NCBI GenBank assembly: GCA_029204225.1 | Contig: CM055097.1 | Span: forward strand, 51,662,557 to 51,726,556 | Direction: 5' to 3' | Length of the DNA stretch: 64,000 bases | Origin: Diphasiastrum complanatum | Lineage: Eukaryota > Streptophyta > Lycopodiopsida > Lycopodiales > Lycopodiaceae | Shown here: positions 30,188-40,694 of the stretch, in pieces | Layout: each line of letters begins with the position of its first letter | How positions within the stretch are numbered: the stretch's first letter is position 1 | The notes under the pieces: generated by a model | What the model saw: only the letters and a program-made list of their open reading frames with translations | Told to the model about the DNA's origin: nothing | Databases searched by the model: none | Program-made: the position numbers and the translations under genes

Positions 30188-32500
30188 TTAAGGTACTTGT
30201 CTTTCTCTTGATGTTCTCCTTGGCTTTTGACTTGATGAAGGTCCATCATCACCACCATCCAAAGTAGGATCCTTCTCATCAACATCAAGAATGTTAGATC
30301 CATCCACTTTACCATCAATCATGCTTGAAGACACCTTTGGAATGTTCCCCTCATCAAAAATGACATCTCTACCAACAATCACTTTGTTAGTAGAAGGAAT
30401 GTAAACCTTGTAGGCTTTACTCAACTCACTATATCCAACAAAAATACCTCTTCTTGAAGATGGATCCTCTTTGGTCCTATCATCAAGAGTAATGTTGACA
30501 TAGCATGTGCATCCAAAGGTTCTTACAAAGTTGACACTCGGCCTCCTCTTGAATAGCATCTCAAAAGGTGTCCTTCCATCCAAAATAGCACTCGGCCACC
30601 TATTGCACAAGAATTTGGCACACAACAAAGCTTGATCCCAAAATGGTTTGTCAAGATTATCACTTAACCTCATAGCTTTAGCACTTTCACATAAAGTCCT
30701 ATTCTTCCTTTCAGCCACTCCATTTTGTTGTGGGGTCCTTGATGTTGTATACTCCCTCTTGATCCCATGCTCATCACAAAAGGCCTTGAACTTGTTAGAT
30801 ATGTACTCACCACCATTGTCACCTCTCAAGCACTTGAATTTTGTGGAAAATTGGTTCTCCCTTGCATTCTTGAACTTGACAAAGACATCATACACTTCAT
30901 CCTTGCTCTTTAGTAGATAGATCCAACAAAATCTATTAAAATCATCAATAAATGTTACATACATCTTAGCTCCACTTTTGCTAATTGTAGTAAATCCATG
31001 AATATCCAAATGTACAAGTTGAAAAGGCTTTGTAGATCTAGAAATAGATCTAGTATAAGGTAGTCTATGTGACTTAGACAAAGCACAAGACTCACAAACA
31101 TGCTTGTCATTACCTAAGGAGCTTGGAAGACCAATCACAACCTTCTTCCTTGCCATTACCTCCAATGACTTGAAGTTGAGGTGTCCCATCCTTTTGTGCC
31201 AAACCTCTTGAATAGAAATTTGCTCCCTTGCAACACATCCAACTTGGTTAGCAATAACACAAGCATCAAGTTTGAACAACTTCCCTTGTCTTTTACCTTT
31301 TCCAATCAAGACATCCTTCCTTTTGATCAAACAACCATCTCCATCAAGCTCCACCTTGAGGCCCTTACTTAGCATTTGACTCACACTAAGCAAAATCTTG
31401 GTAATAGATGGAATAAACAAGACATCCTCCAAATGAACATTCCTATTTGTAGAGAGATAAATAGGAATTGTGCCAATCCCTTTGATTGCACACTCACCAT
31501 CGTTGGCCGTGTAGATCACCCTCTTGTGATCTCCATATGCCAACAAAGAAGTGAAGTACTCTTTGTGAAAGGTCATGTGTGAACTTGCTCCACTATCAAT
31601 CCACCAAGGATCTAGATCTCCATCATTAGCAAGCATACATGAAGACATCACAAAAGCATCATCATTTGCATCTTGAACATCCAAACCATCCTCATCAAGA
31701 GTAAGATTACCTTGCTTGTCTCCTTGATCTCTCTTCTTCTTGTAGCACTCACTTGCAAAGTGTCCTTTGATGCCACAATAGAAGAACTTGAGCTTTGATC
31801 TATCCTTCTTTTTGCCACTTGAAGAAGCATCCATTTGATCTTGCCCTTTAGACCACTTGCTTTTGGTTTTGCCCTTGAATTTGCCCTTTGTGAACATAGC
31901 ATCCTCTTGAAGTGTCGATGTAGATCCACCTCTTGCTTGAAGCCCATATTCCTCATTGATCAAAAGATCCATCAAACTTGGCAAAGCCTTTTGAATAGCA
32001 ATACTTTGAACAATGTTAGTATGAGCATCCAACAAGCCATTAAGAATCACTTGAATAAGCTCTCCTTCCTTAATGCTTTCATCTATGCAAGCTAACTCAT
32101 CATTCAATGCTTTCATTCTCAAAACAAAAGCACTTGGACTTTCTTCATTCTTTTGAATACAAGAAAAGATTTGCCTTCTTAGAGTCAACACTCTATAAGT
32201 AGAGTTGGATTCATAAAGCTTCTTCAATGAATTCCAAGCTTCCAAATATGATGTGCACTTACCAACTTCCTTGAGAAGTTCATTGGTAACATTCATCTTT
32301 ATCACGTGTAGAGCCTTCTTGGCTCTCTTATCATACCTCAATTGATCTTGTTGTGTTGCTAGTATCTCCTCCAAGCCTACAACAATATCCAAAACATCAT
32401 TCATCTCAAGAAGTGACTCCATCCTCACTTTCCACAATGAATAGTTACTTGAGGTAAGCTTATCATTGGCTTCCAACATGACTCCAATTGAGGTTGCCAT
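30188..32500 (-). CDS. copia C gag-protease-integrase polyprotein (770 residues)
   Basis: An uninterrupted frame from ATG 32500. Residues about 1-190 are Gag (NYSLWKVRMESLLEMND). About 230-250 is a zinc knuckle FFYCGIKGHFASEC in which the first cysteine is replaced by phenylalanine. About 300 is the protease core WWIDSGASSHM. About 430 is pre-integrase VWHKRMGHLN. About 500-660 is integrase with HLDIHGF (Asp), LRGDNGGEY (Asp) and NGVAERKNRT (Glu). The C-terminal part is TFGCTCYVN and GIFVGYSELSKAYKVY. It ends at RRTSRERQVP before RT. A full copia polyprotein is usually 1300 residues or more; the second half is deleted. The open frame and intact triad suggest the protein could still be made, with RT needed from another element. 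Confidence 0.88.
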   Translation of the reverse strand: MATSIGVMLEANDKLTSSNYSLWKVRMESLLEMNDVLDIVVGLEEILATQQDQLRYDKRAKKALHVIKMNVTNELLKEVGKCTSYLEAWNSLKKLYESNSTYRVLTLRRQIFSCIQKNEESPSAFVLRMKALNDELACIDESIKEGELIQVILNGLLDAHTNIVQSIAIQKALPSLMDLLINEEYGLQARGGSTSTLQEDAMFTKGKFKGKTKSKWSKGQDQMDASSSGKKKDRSKLKFFYCGIKGHFASECYKKKRDQGDKQGNLTLDEDGLDVQDANDDAFVMSSCMLANDGDLDPWWIDSGASSHMTFHKEYFTSLLAYGDHKRVIYTANDGECAIKGIGTIPIYLSTNRNVHLEDVLFIPSITKILLSVSQMLSKGLKVELDGDGCLIKRKDVLIGKGKRQGKLFKLDACVIANQVGCVAREQISIQEVWHKRMGHLNFKSLEVMARKKVVIGLPSSLGNDKHVCESCALSKSHRLPYTRSISRSTKPFQLVHLDIHGFTTISKSGAKMYVTFIDDFNRFCWIYLLKSKDEVYDVFVKFKNARENQFSTKFKCLRGDNGGEYISNKFKAFCDEHGIKREYTTSRTPQQNGVAERKNRTLCESAKAMRLSDNLDKPFWDQALLCAKFLCNRWPSAILDGRTPFEMLFKRRPSVNFVRTFGCTCYVNITLDDRTKEDPSSRRGIFVGYSELSKAYKVYIPSTNKVIVGRDVIFDEGNIPKVSSSMIDGKVDGSNILDVDEKDPTLDGGDDGPSSSQKPRRTSRERQVP

Positions 32501-33089
32501 GTAGCAATGACCTGATCTTCTCTTTCAATCTGCTTCAATGCACAAAGCACTCCTTTGAACAACAACAAATGCTTTCAAAAGAAATCACCAATATTTGAAA
32601 CTATCTCACAAATTCTCTTCTAGCACATATCCAAGCAAATCAACACATAGAATCATGGAATCTTGATCAACCTATGATCTATCCTCAATCTAATGACTTT
32701 TGCCACTTCCTAAGATTGAAACACACTCAAATGAAGTCCAGCAACCTCACTATCTAGAGATCCAATCAAAATTAGGGTTATGACAAAATCACAAAAAATT
32801 GACTATTCCAAATCTACATGCAAATGCTAAAAATTTGATATGCAATCTATAAGCCACCACTTAGGCTGAACCAATAATCCAAAAATCAGCCAAATCTAGT
32901 ATGTGAATTTAAAAATTGGAATTGAACATGTATATTGACCTATTTAGTGTTTTGATCTACAAAAGATCCAATCTACAAAAGCAAAAAAATCCGATTTTGG
33001 TGTAGAATCCTATCTAGCATGTGCTAGACTTGATATCCTCACCAAATCATTGATAGATCTGATTTTCTCCTTCATAACCTGAAACACAA

Positions 33090-33101
33090 GCTCTGATACC
33101 A
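33090..33101 (-). other. Primer-binding site of copia C (tRNA-iMet)
   Basis: The minus strand reads TGGTATCAGAGC, abutting the 5' LTR that starts at 33102. Confidence 0.93.
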
Positions 33102-33751
33102 TGTGAAAGATTTTAGATCCTTAAGATCCAATCTACTTGAATGATCTTTGGTTAGAAAGAGAAATACACTACCAATCTCACCAATGTAGAAAAATCAGCA
33201 TTTACACACAATTTGAGACGCAAACACTAATAGAACTTGATCAAACTTGAATGAAATGATTATGTACTATTGCTGTCCATACAAAACCAGCAAGCTACTA
33301 AATTTCACACGTGTGGATCCAAAAATAGCAAACATAGATCATTCTACAAATAGAATTGCAAGCAATCACCAAGATAGTGCACCAATGGATAGTAGAACCC
33401 AAGAAAACCATGTATAAGAATGAAATGAGATAGAGAAGAGAGAAGATAACTCTCTCCATGAGTTACATCCTTTTATAGCAGGTCCAAACCCTATTTGGCC
33501 ACTTGGCTTTCCCACCAAAATGCTAACCCTACTAATCTTGGGTCTAGATTCAATGTACCCAACTTATTCAAATTGAATCTACTCAAACTCACATTAGATC
33601 TTTCCCACACTTTCAAAAAGTGTATATTCAAATGAAATTTAGACTAATGAACTTTGAAAAGTCAACCTCTAAGTCTAAAACAAGTTTTGGCCTCAATATG
33701 CCAAATATGGAAATATTGCAAAATGTGATGAAACTAGTTGAATCTTTCACA
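33102..33751 (-). repeat. 5' LTR of copia C (650 bp)
   Basis: Begins TGTGAAAG and ends CTTTCACA, perfect inverted ends. CACACGTGTG lies at 33306-33315. Confidence 0.92.
33471..33478 (-). promoter_or_regulatory. TATA-like box in the 5' LTR of copia C
   Basis: The sense strand reads CTATAAAA, followed about 30 bp on by GAGAGAGTTATC. The same word is conserved in the 3' LTR near 28665, which supports a role in U3. Confidence 0.5.
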
Positions 33752-33756
33752 CAAGC

Positions 33757-36176
33757 CTAATGACTTCAATGATCTTTGTGATCAATGTGGGATTAAAAGA
33801 CAATTTACGCAAGCTCATACTCCTGCTCTCAATGGTGTAGCTAAGCGCAAGAATCGTACGATTGTAGAAAGTGCCAGATCTATGCTAGCTAAGATGAAAC
33901 TGCCAAAAGATTTTTGGTCAGAAGCATGTACTATGGCAGTCTATCTTCAAAATATAAGTCCTACCATTGCCATACCAAAGATAACACCTGAGGAAGCATT
34001 CACGAAGAAGAAACCAAAGGTGAACCACTTGCGAATCTTTGGATGTAAGGCCTTTGTACACATTCCTTAGGAAGAGAGACGTAAACTTGATGTAAAAGCT
34101 ATCAAGTGTATATTCCTAGGATATGATGATCGTGTGAAGGGCTATAGATGTTTTGATCCAGTGGAAAGCAAAATCCATGTAAGTGTGATGTTATTTTTGA
34201 TGAATCCAAGATGTATGAAGATGAGGATGCTGAGAAGATAGATACATCCAGTGGAAAAGATGGTATAGTGAGGATACCATCTGATGACGATCCATTCATT
34301 GACCTTCCAAGTGATGAACATGAGGATACATCTCAAGATACTACCACTCAACCCCAAAAAATAGGTTGGAGAGGTAGAGATAAACTTTTGGGTGCAAGAA
34401 GGATTGAAGTTGTAGGTGACAAACGCAAGGAGAAGGATGTACTGTGGGATACATTTTCACCAGGAAGCCGATCACCTGACAGGAAGCTCCCTAAGTGGTT
34501 TGAGAGATTGTTGAGAGCCGCGACATGGATGACTTTTCAGGATCATCTATCCAGGGAGAGCTACAAAGATCAACAAGAGAGAAGACACAACCTGAAAGGT
34601 ATGAAGCAAATTATGCTCTCCTATCTAGCATTATTCAAAGCAAAGAACCTTCGACTTATGGTGAAGCGAAGGATGATGGCATTTGGGTCAAGGCCATGGG
34701 AGAGGATATGGAGTCAATTGCTAAGCATAGCACATGGGACTTAGTAGAACCACCAGTTGGCAAGAAATCCATTGGTTGCAAATGGGTATACAGAACTAAG
34801 TACCATGCAGATGGAAGTATAGCAAAGCACAAGGCAAGATTGGTGATCAAAGGGTATGCACAAAGTAAAGGCATTGACTATGAGGAGACCTTTGTGCCAA
34901 TATGTAAGTGGAATACTCTACGTCTACTTGTTGCTTTAGCTTTACATTTTGGTTGGCCTTTGCATCAGATGGATGTGAAATCTGCTTTTCTAAATGGTGA
35001 CTTAGAAGAAGAGGTGTTCACGGATCAACTTGAAGGCTTCGTAACAAATGGACAAGAAAATAAAGTATGTCGCTTGAAGAAAACACTTTATGGTCTTAAA
35101 CAGGCACCACGTGTGTGGTATAGCAGGATTGATGCCTACTTTAGTTCAAAGTGGATGGTGAGAACACACTCTGATCCAAATCTATATGTCTTATGCTTTG
35201 ATGGTATGGTTGCTTTGATTGCTCTTTATGTTGATGACTTTATTATTATGGGAAATAATCAAGAGATGATAGATATGATCAAGAAAGACCACATGGAACA
35301 ATTCGAGATGACAGATCTTAGTCTGATCATTGTTGCCTTGGAGTAGAGGTGTGGCAAAAAGGACACAAAGTGGGTTTAACACAGGTGAAGTATGTCAAAG
35401 AGTTGTTGCACAAGTTTAGATTGCAGGATTGCAAACCAGTAAATACTCCTATTGAGCCAGATAAAAAGCTTTCTAAGCTTGATGAGTCACAGTTATTTGA
35501 TGCTACACTGTATAGGCAATTAGTAGGGAGCTTGATTTACCTTACCACGACTAGACCAGATATATGCTATGCGGTTGGCATTGTAAGTCAGTTTATGGCA
35601 GCACCTACGAAAATGCATTGGAAGGCAGCTAAACGCATTTTGTGTTATGTGAAAGGCACTTCAGATTATGGCTTGATTTACCAGAAGCATGGTGGGTTAC
35701 CTGAGTTGTGTGGTTATGTGGATGCGGATTGGGGAGGTGACTATGATGATCGTAGATCCACCACAGGGTATGTATTCCAGTTTTGTAGTAGTTGTTTTTC
35801 CTGGTCCAGTAAGAAGCAAAGTACAATTGCTCTATCCACCACAGAAGCAGAGTATAAGACAATGTGTAGTGCAGCACATGAAGCTATATGGTTGAGACAA
35901 ATCTTGGAAGAAATTGGCATGAAGCAGAAAAATCTCACGACATTACATAGCGACAGTCAGAGTGGCATTCAGCTAGCAAAGAATCCAGTGTTCCATGCGA
36001 GAACTAAACACATTGAGATTCAGTATCACTTTATACGTGAGAGGTTGCTGAGTTGTGAAATTCATTTTGTTCATTGTAGCACAGAAGAACAACTAGCTGA
36101 TATTTTCACTAAGCCACTTGTTGGAGAAAAGTTTGATAAGTTTAGATCAAAGCTTTTTGTACTTAAAGTTTGATGA
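33757..36176 (+). pseudogene. copia D gag-pol, part 2 (integrase to RNase H)
   Basis: Resumes with DFNDLCDQCGIKRQFTQA and NGVAKRKNRT, where the catalytic Glu of the usual NGVAERKNRT has become Lys. The integrase C-terminal part ends in a stop after LRIFGCKAFVHIP. RT (34525-35346) has KHKARLVIKGYAQSKGIDYE, VKSAFLNGDLEEEV and ALYVDDFIIMG. It shifts frame after SLIIVALE. RNase H (35349-36173) has YVDADWGGDYDDRRSTTGYV, STTEAEYK and LADIFTKPL. Frameshifts and the E to K change make it inactive. Confidence 0.9.
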
Positions 36177-36220
36177 CTTTAAAGATATGTATATGACTGT
36201 ATGAAAAGTAGACTCTACTT

Positions 36221-36230
36221 TAAGGGAGAG
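36221..36230 (+). other. Polypurine tract of copia D
   Basis: TAAGGGAGAG directly precedes the 3' LTR, the expected position for plus-strand priming. It fixes the LTR start at AGTTAG. Confidence 0.8.
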
Positions 36231-36420
36231 AGTTAGAATTAAAGTAGAATCACTGTGTTACGGTATTGTGGGTCCTACCAGTTGATAAGGATCAATTGGC
36301 CTTGCCACGAGGCAAGTTGATGAGAAATACAATTGCTATGTGAGCTTGCTGTGGAGAGTGTTTTCTGTCTGTGTTACTATGTAGCATGATCTGTGTTCCT
36401 GTTCAAAGCAAATTTTAAGT
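36231..36420 (+). repeat. 3' LTR of copia D (190 bp)
   Basis: Begins AGTTAGAATTAAAG and ends AATTTTAAGT, followed by the target duplication ACAGA. It has a deletion of about 65 bp relative to the 5' LTR. Confidence 0.88.
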
Positions 36421-37572
36421 ACAGAATGGGGCACCTATGCTTACAAAGTAATGCCGTTTGGACTCTATAATGCACCAAGTTCATTCCAAAGAGTAATGCA
36501 ATTTGCTTTTAAAGATTATCTGCAAAAATTCCTTGAAATTTAATTGGACGACTTGGGAGTTCATAGTACAGATATAGACCACCTGGATCAATTGGAAAAA
36601 GTATTTGAAAGATGTCGCAAATATCATATTTCTCTTAATCCAGAAAAATGTCAGATATGGGTTTCCCACAGAGTTGTGCTTGGACATGTGATATCAAGAC
36701 ATGGTATTGCCACAAATTATTTCAAGTTATTGTGGAATTGCCACCGCCAGCAACAATTCGTGGAGTTCACGTGTTTATGGGTCATGCGAACTACTATCGA
36801 ATCTTTATTATCTTCTTTGCGGATTTAGCACGACTTATATACAAACTGACTATTGTTCCTATTTGGACAGTAGAAGCGTTAGAAGCCTTTGAAAAATTAA
36901 AAAAAGCATTAACTTCAGCACCAATACTGCGTTCTCCAGATTGGACGATAGAATTTCATGTTCATACGAATGCTTCAAAATACGCCATTGGATCAGTTTT
37001 GACGCAGCCAGGTGACTATAAGAAGGATTATCCTATACGATTTGCAAGCAAACAACTTACAGATCCAGAAAAGAATTATTCAACAACAGAACGTGAGGCA
37101 TTGGCCATGATTTTTTCTGTTAAAAAATTTCGTCACTACCTCATGGAAACGCACTTTGCATTTTATACGGATCATCAACCGTTACTTTACTTGGTAAACA
37201 AGACGTGCAATACTAGATGTATTGCAAGATGGTTATTGTTATTGAATGAATTTGACTTTCGAATTGTAGTTCGAAAGGGAAAACAACATTATCTAGCCGA
37301 TCACGTTTCACGAATCAAATCTGCACCAGTTAACACTAAAGTGGATGATGAACTACCAGATACTGTGTTATTCTATGTTGAAGCAGTACCTGAGTGAGCA
37401 GCAGATATTGTTGAGCACCTGATGCTAGGACAACCAAATGTCTCCCTGACAAAAGTATAGAAGAGACAATTGATTCATAAGGCTCAACCTTATTAATTAA
37501 TTGTAGGACAATTGTATCGTCGTGGATCTGATAATATTTTACGAAGGTGTATTTTACCGCATGAAGTACCAG
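36421..37572 (+). pseudogene. Gypsy gamma RT (right part) and RNase H
   Basis: Resumes RT with TEWGTYAYKVMPFGL, then a stop in place of the first residue of the catalytic box (EI-stop-LDDLG, where YLDD is expected). It continues with RCRKYHISLNPEKCQIWVS, then RNase H in a second frame: TIEFHVHTNASKYAIGSVL, EREALAMIFSVKKFRHYL, FYTDHQPLLYL and KGKQHYLADHVSR. The region after VDDELPDTVLFYVEAVPE is broken by stops and ends at about 37572, joined to minus-strand gypsy F. Confidence 0.9.
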
Positions 37573-37599
37573 TGGGCATATCATGCTGGACTACGTTTG

Positions 37600-38287
37600 C
37601 TTGTTCTTTTTCAAAAGGACTTGTCTTCAAATCTTCGTTTAGCCTTCTTAGCAAGAATTGATCCTGGAGGTGATGACTTTCAAGATGATAAATCTTTCTT
37701 CAAAGGTAAAGACTTCCTAGATGATGATGTCTTACTAGAAATCTGACTTGAAGAATCATCCTTGACTTTTTCTTTGTCTTTATCCAAGAAAGGTGGCACT
37801 TCCTTTGATTCAATCTTTCGAGGGGAATTTTCCCATTTCAGGACTATATTATAATGTTGCTTAGCTTGTTTCTTCGTCATCGATCCTGTGATCTTGTTTT
37901 CCTTCAATATAACTACTTTGGGCGCTTTGATTGTTGGTTCATCAGGAACATTACGCACTCCAAATCTGGTTGAATCCATATGATTTAGAATCTACTCATC
38001 CGTAAGTTCTGCATTGCCATCATAAGTCAAGGCATGACTCACAGGAATGAGTTCATCCTCAATCAGATCTGGTATAGGTTTCGTTGATATCCAGACTACA
38101 TTCAACACATTTAGTGGAATGTGATTGGTGTATCCAAAGTTCGATCTAGTAAGAAAATCTCGCTCAAATCTAATTGATTATCTTGTTGACACATATATCC
38201 TGCTGTATAGTCAATCATTGCAAGAGCTTCATTCCAATTGACCATATCTGTTTGAGAATCATAATGAAGTCCCAAATTTTTCTGTGG
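37600..38287 (-). pseudogene. Gypsy F protease-RT linker
   Basis: Sense-strand pieces LTNEQILNHMD-like, GVRNVPDEPTIKAPKVVILK, then KKQAKQHYNIVLKWENSPRK and a Ser/Lys-rich end. The same linker is in G2 at 58024-58500, which confirms it as part of the gypsy polyprotein. Several frame changes. Confidence 0.65.
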
Positions 38288-38720
38288 TCAATCACAAGTG
38301 TGATCCATTGTTGACAAATTGTCATCCTCTTTTTGAACCACTGGTTTGATAGTCCAAGTTGTAGGTTCAATTTTAACTGCACGTTCACAATTTTCAAAAG
38401 TGATTTTTTCAGTATCCCAGTTATGAATTACTTGCGCAACTCGTAACCATGGACGTCCCAATAGAACTCGATAAATATTAGGCGCTTCTGGTAAGTCCAT
38501 CACTGCAAAAGTAATGACGAACTGTACTCCTGCAATCCTGACAGGTATATGTTCCACCATTCCTCACGGACAAACTGTCATTTGATCAGCTAGCTTAATA
38601 GCAAAAGTAACAGGTTTTATCTTTGTAAGGCCTCATTTTGCACATAGCTTTGTAGAGATCAGGTTACTCCTGGACCGCCATCTATCACGGCTGCTTCTTT
38701 AGGAAATTGTCTATGCTGTA
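38288..38720 (-). pseudogene. Gypsy F aspartic protease
   Basis: The sense strand reads EAAVIDGGPGVT near 38700. This lines up with AILDSGSGIN of gypsy alpha, so the active-site triplet would be DGG instead of DSG. After a frame change comes VRIAGVQFVITFAVMDLPEA and VLLGRPWLRVAQVIHNWDTE (38560-38288), the protease C-terminal half. The change and the frameshift suggest loss of function. Confidence 0.7.
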
Positions 38721-39299
38721 TCGGTAGAGTGATATTCTTTTGTTCACTTTTCCAAATGGCTCCAACATGGAGTACTTCGTTAGATTCTTCAAATCCTGCA
38801 CAAAAATACGGATCCTAATGGACTTCTGGTTCTTCTTGAGCTAACTTTTGCACTAAGACTTCTTTTGCTTTTAGCACCAACTTCAGGAACTCTCCCAATG
38901 AAATATTGATCTTACTAGATCAAATATTCATGAGTAAATCTGTTTGTGGTGCTTCTGGTTCAATCATCTTGAAGGATTTTTCAAGATGATGTAACTCATC
39001 ATTCATATCCGTACGTAAATTTCTTGAAGGCTGCAATGGTGAAGACCGAACTTCAGTTGTTGATTTAGCAGCTTCGAGCTCCTCTTCTTCTTACAAATGT
39101 TTAATCCACTGTCTCATATTCTAATATCTTCGTTTTTCTGCATTAAGATATGGATAGACTCCCGATGCTGTTGGTGTATCGTTCAACGGTATAAAATCAG
39201 TAGGTACTGGATCCACTACTGGTTCTTTTTGCTTCTGTGTTCTGGTGACCACCATCAAGGGTGCACTTGGTTTATTTTGAGCTATTGTCTTTGCTTGAT
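38721..39299 (-). pseudogene. Gypsy F gag-protease connector
   Basis: Continues the gag-pol order between the last knuckle and the protease, with short frames such as KPSAPLMVVTRTQKQKEPVV (39354-39121) and stops. No domain is recognised. Confidence 0.45.
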
Positions 39300-39815
39300 T
39301 GTTATCAAATTTACAGGTGTTGTAGCAAATGGTGGCTTCGGTCTTGCTGGACAATCTTTATAGCAATGCCCATAACCACAGTCACAACAAAATGGTACAA
39401 ATTTTCCTTTATTTGGACATTCTGCAACTTTGTGATTTTCTCCACATGAAAATCATCTAAGTGGTGCTCTGGTCCAATTTCTAGAAGCTTGTTGTTGAGT
39501 GGCAACATAAATGGCATACTATTATGAAGATCCACCATCCTGATCATTACCATAGTTCCATTGCTCAACACTTTCGTAAGGTTCTGGTTTCATCAGATTG
39601 CCAGGAGGAGCGGAGTGCTTTGGTGGGGCAGGTAAAGCTAAACGTTCCGGATATCCAAGAGCAGATTGTCGCGGTCTTTTTGCTGGATTACCTCCATACT
39701 GTGGTTTTCGATATCCCATCTGGACATACCGTTGTTGAATTATCCGAGGGTTGAAGTTGCAAAAAGTAGTCTCATGATCAGGTGAATTACATAGATGGCA
39801 AACACTGAGTTCCAT
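39300..39815 (-). pseudogene. Gypsy F zinc-knuckle extension of gag
   Basis: Follows the gag stop directly in the same frame. The order is VCHLCNSPDHETTFC (39815 on), a Pro-rich linker of about 75 residues, stop-FSCGENHKVAEC (first cysteine codon changed to TGA) and FCCDCGYGHCYKDC, all CX2CX3-4HX4C. With YSICTGNHIVNKC at the end of gag this makes four knuckles in a row. The pair FSCGENHKVAEC and CDCGYGHCYKDC is also in the relic at 17866-18330. Confidence 0.7.
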
Positions 39816-40694
39816 TCATTTTTTCAATTGAGGACACTTGTTCACTATGTGATTTCCTGTACAAATAGAATACCAGACATTTTCCGTGGTAGGAAAAGTC
39901 TTTGCAAGCTTTTCAGGTTCCTTGTTTGCTTCTTTGTGGAAATTTTCCAATGCTTTGATCTTCTCATCAAATTGCAACTGCAAGTTTTCCATCTCTTTCT
40001 GCTGGTTCTTCCCAAGTTTCTCGAACTCATTGAGCATCATTTTTGTAGTAGCATTGGCATTCGTTGATGCAATAGTGGTGGATGTTGTAGTAGTCTGCCC
40101 TGCTGTATAAGACAACATACTGATATTTGGCTCCTCATTTGAATCTTCATCCTCCTCCCGAATTGCATCGTCCATAGCATTTTGCAAGAGTGCATACTCA
40201 TTATGGTATTTCAACTCATGTCTGATCCGTTTAGGTAGACTTGACAAAAACCACATAATCATGGCTTTTTTGTTAATTAGCTCAGGCTCGCATTCAGATC
40301 TAAGACGTTTCATCCGTTCAATGTAATCTCGAACCATTTCTCGCTTTCCTATTTTAATTTTACTTAAAAGTAGGAAAGGGTCTTCCATAAACTTTTGTGG
40401 TTTGAACCGTGTGATAAAGACTCGCTTAACAACCTCCCAATCTGTATGTTCAGTTTCGTCTTGGTTATAGTACCAATCTTGTGTTGCGTCTGTTAAGGCC
40501 ATAGGAAACAACTTAAGTTTATCTTGAGGATAAATCTCACCATAGACTTCACAGGATTCAGCATAGATCTGAAGAAATCTAACTGGATTTGTTAATCCAT
40601 TATATTTGGGTAGATCCAAACGGGGTGCTCTTCTAGCAATAATTGGATTGACTTCCTGTGGAGCACTTCCAGGAGTAGCTCTAGGGGCAGCCAT
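39816..40694 (-). pseudogene. Gypsy F gag (retrotransposon gag domain)
   Basis: An open frame of 292 codons from ATG 40694. The Retrotrans_gag core is LDLPKYNGLTNPVRFLQIYA, KLKLFPMALTDATQDWYYNQ, VFITRFKPQKFMEDPF and MIMWFLSSLPKRIRHELKYH. A coiled-coil-like stretch follows (MLNEFEKLGKNQQKEMENLQ), then a knuckle with tyrosine for the first cysteine (VWYSICTGNHIVNKC). G3 keeps the cysteine (VWCSIC). The frame ends at a TGA right before the next knuckle, so the coding region originally continued. Confidence 0.88.

Larger units (their letters stand above)
28296..33751 (-). mobile_element. Ty1/copia element C, non-autonomous, RT replaced by foreign DNA
   Basis: A complete 5456-bp insertion with LTRs at 28296-28937 and 33102-33751, PBS at 33090-33101, a leader (32501-33089) and an uninterrupted gag-integrase ORF (30188-32500). 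The first residues of RT and the last part of RNase H remain, but between them 29150-30018 is unrelated to copia pol. It interrupts the integrase of element D. The LTRs differ by roughly 20-30 changes by eye, so it is older than element A. Confidence 0.92.
25015..36420 (+). mobile_element. Ty1/copia element D, complete but decayed, hosting element C
   Basis: Short LTRs (255 and 190 bp), PBS, a 1.3-kb leader, gag-pol, a polypurine tract and a 5-bp target duplication. It is inserted in gypsy gamma RT. Copia C is inserted in its integrase at 28296-33751. Without C the element is about 5.9 kb. Its termini are AGTTAG...TAAGT instead of TG...CA. Confidence 0.92.
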
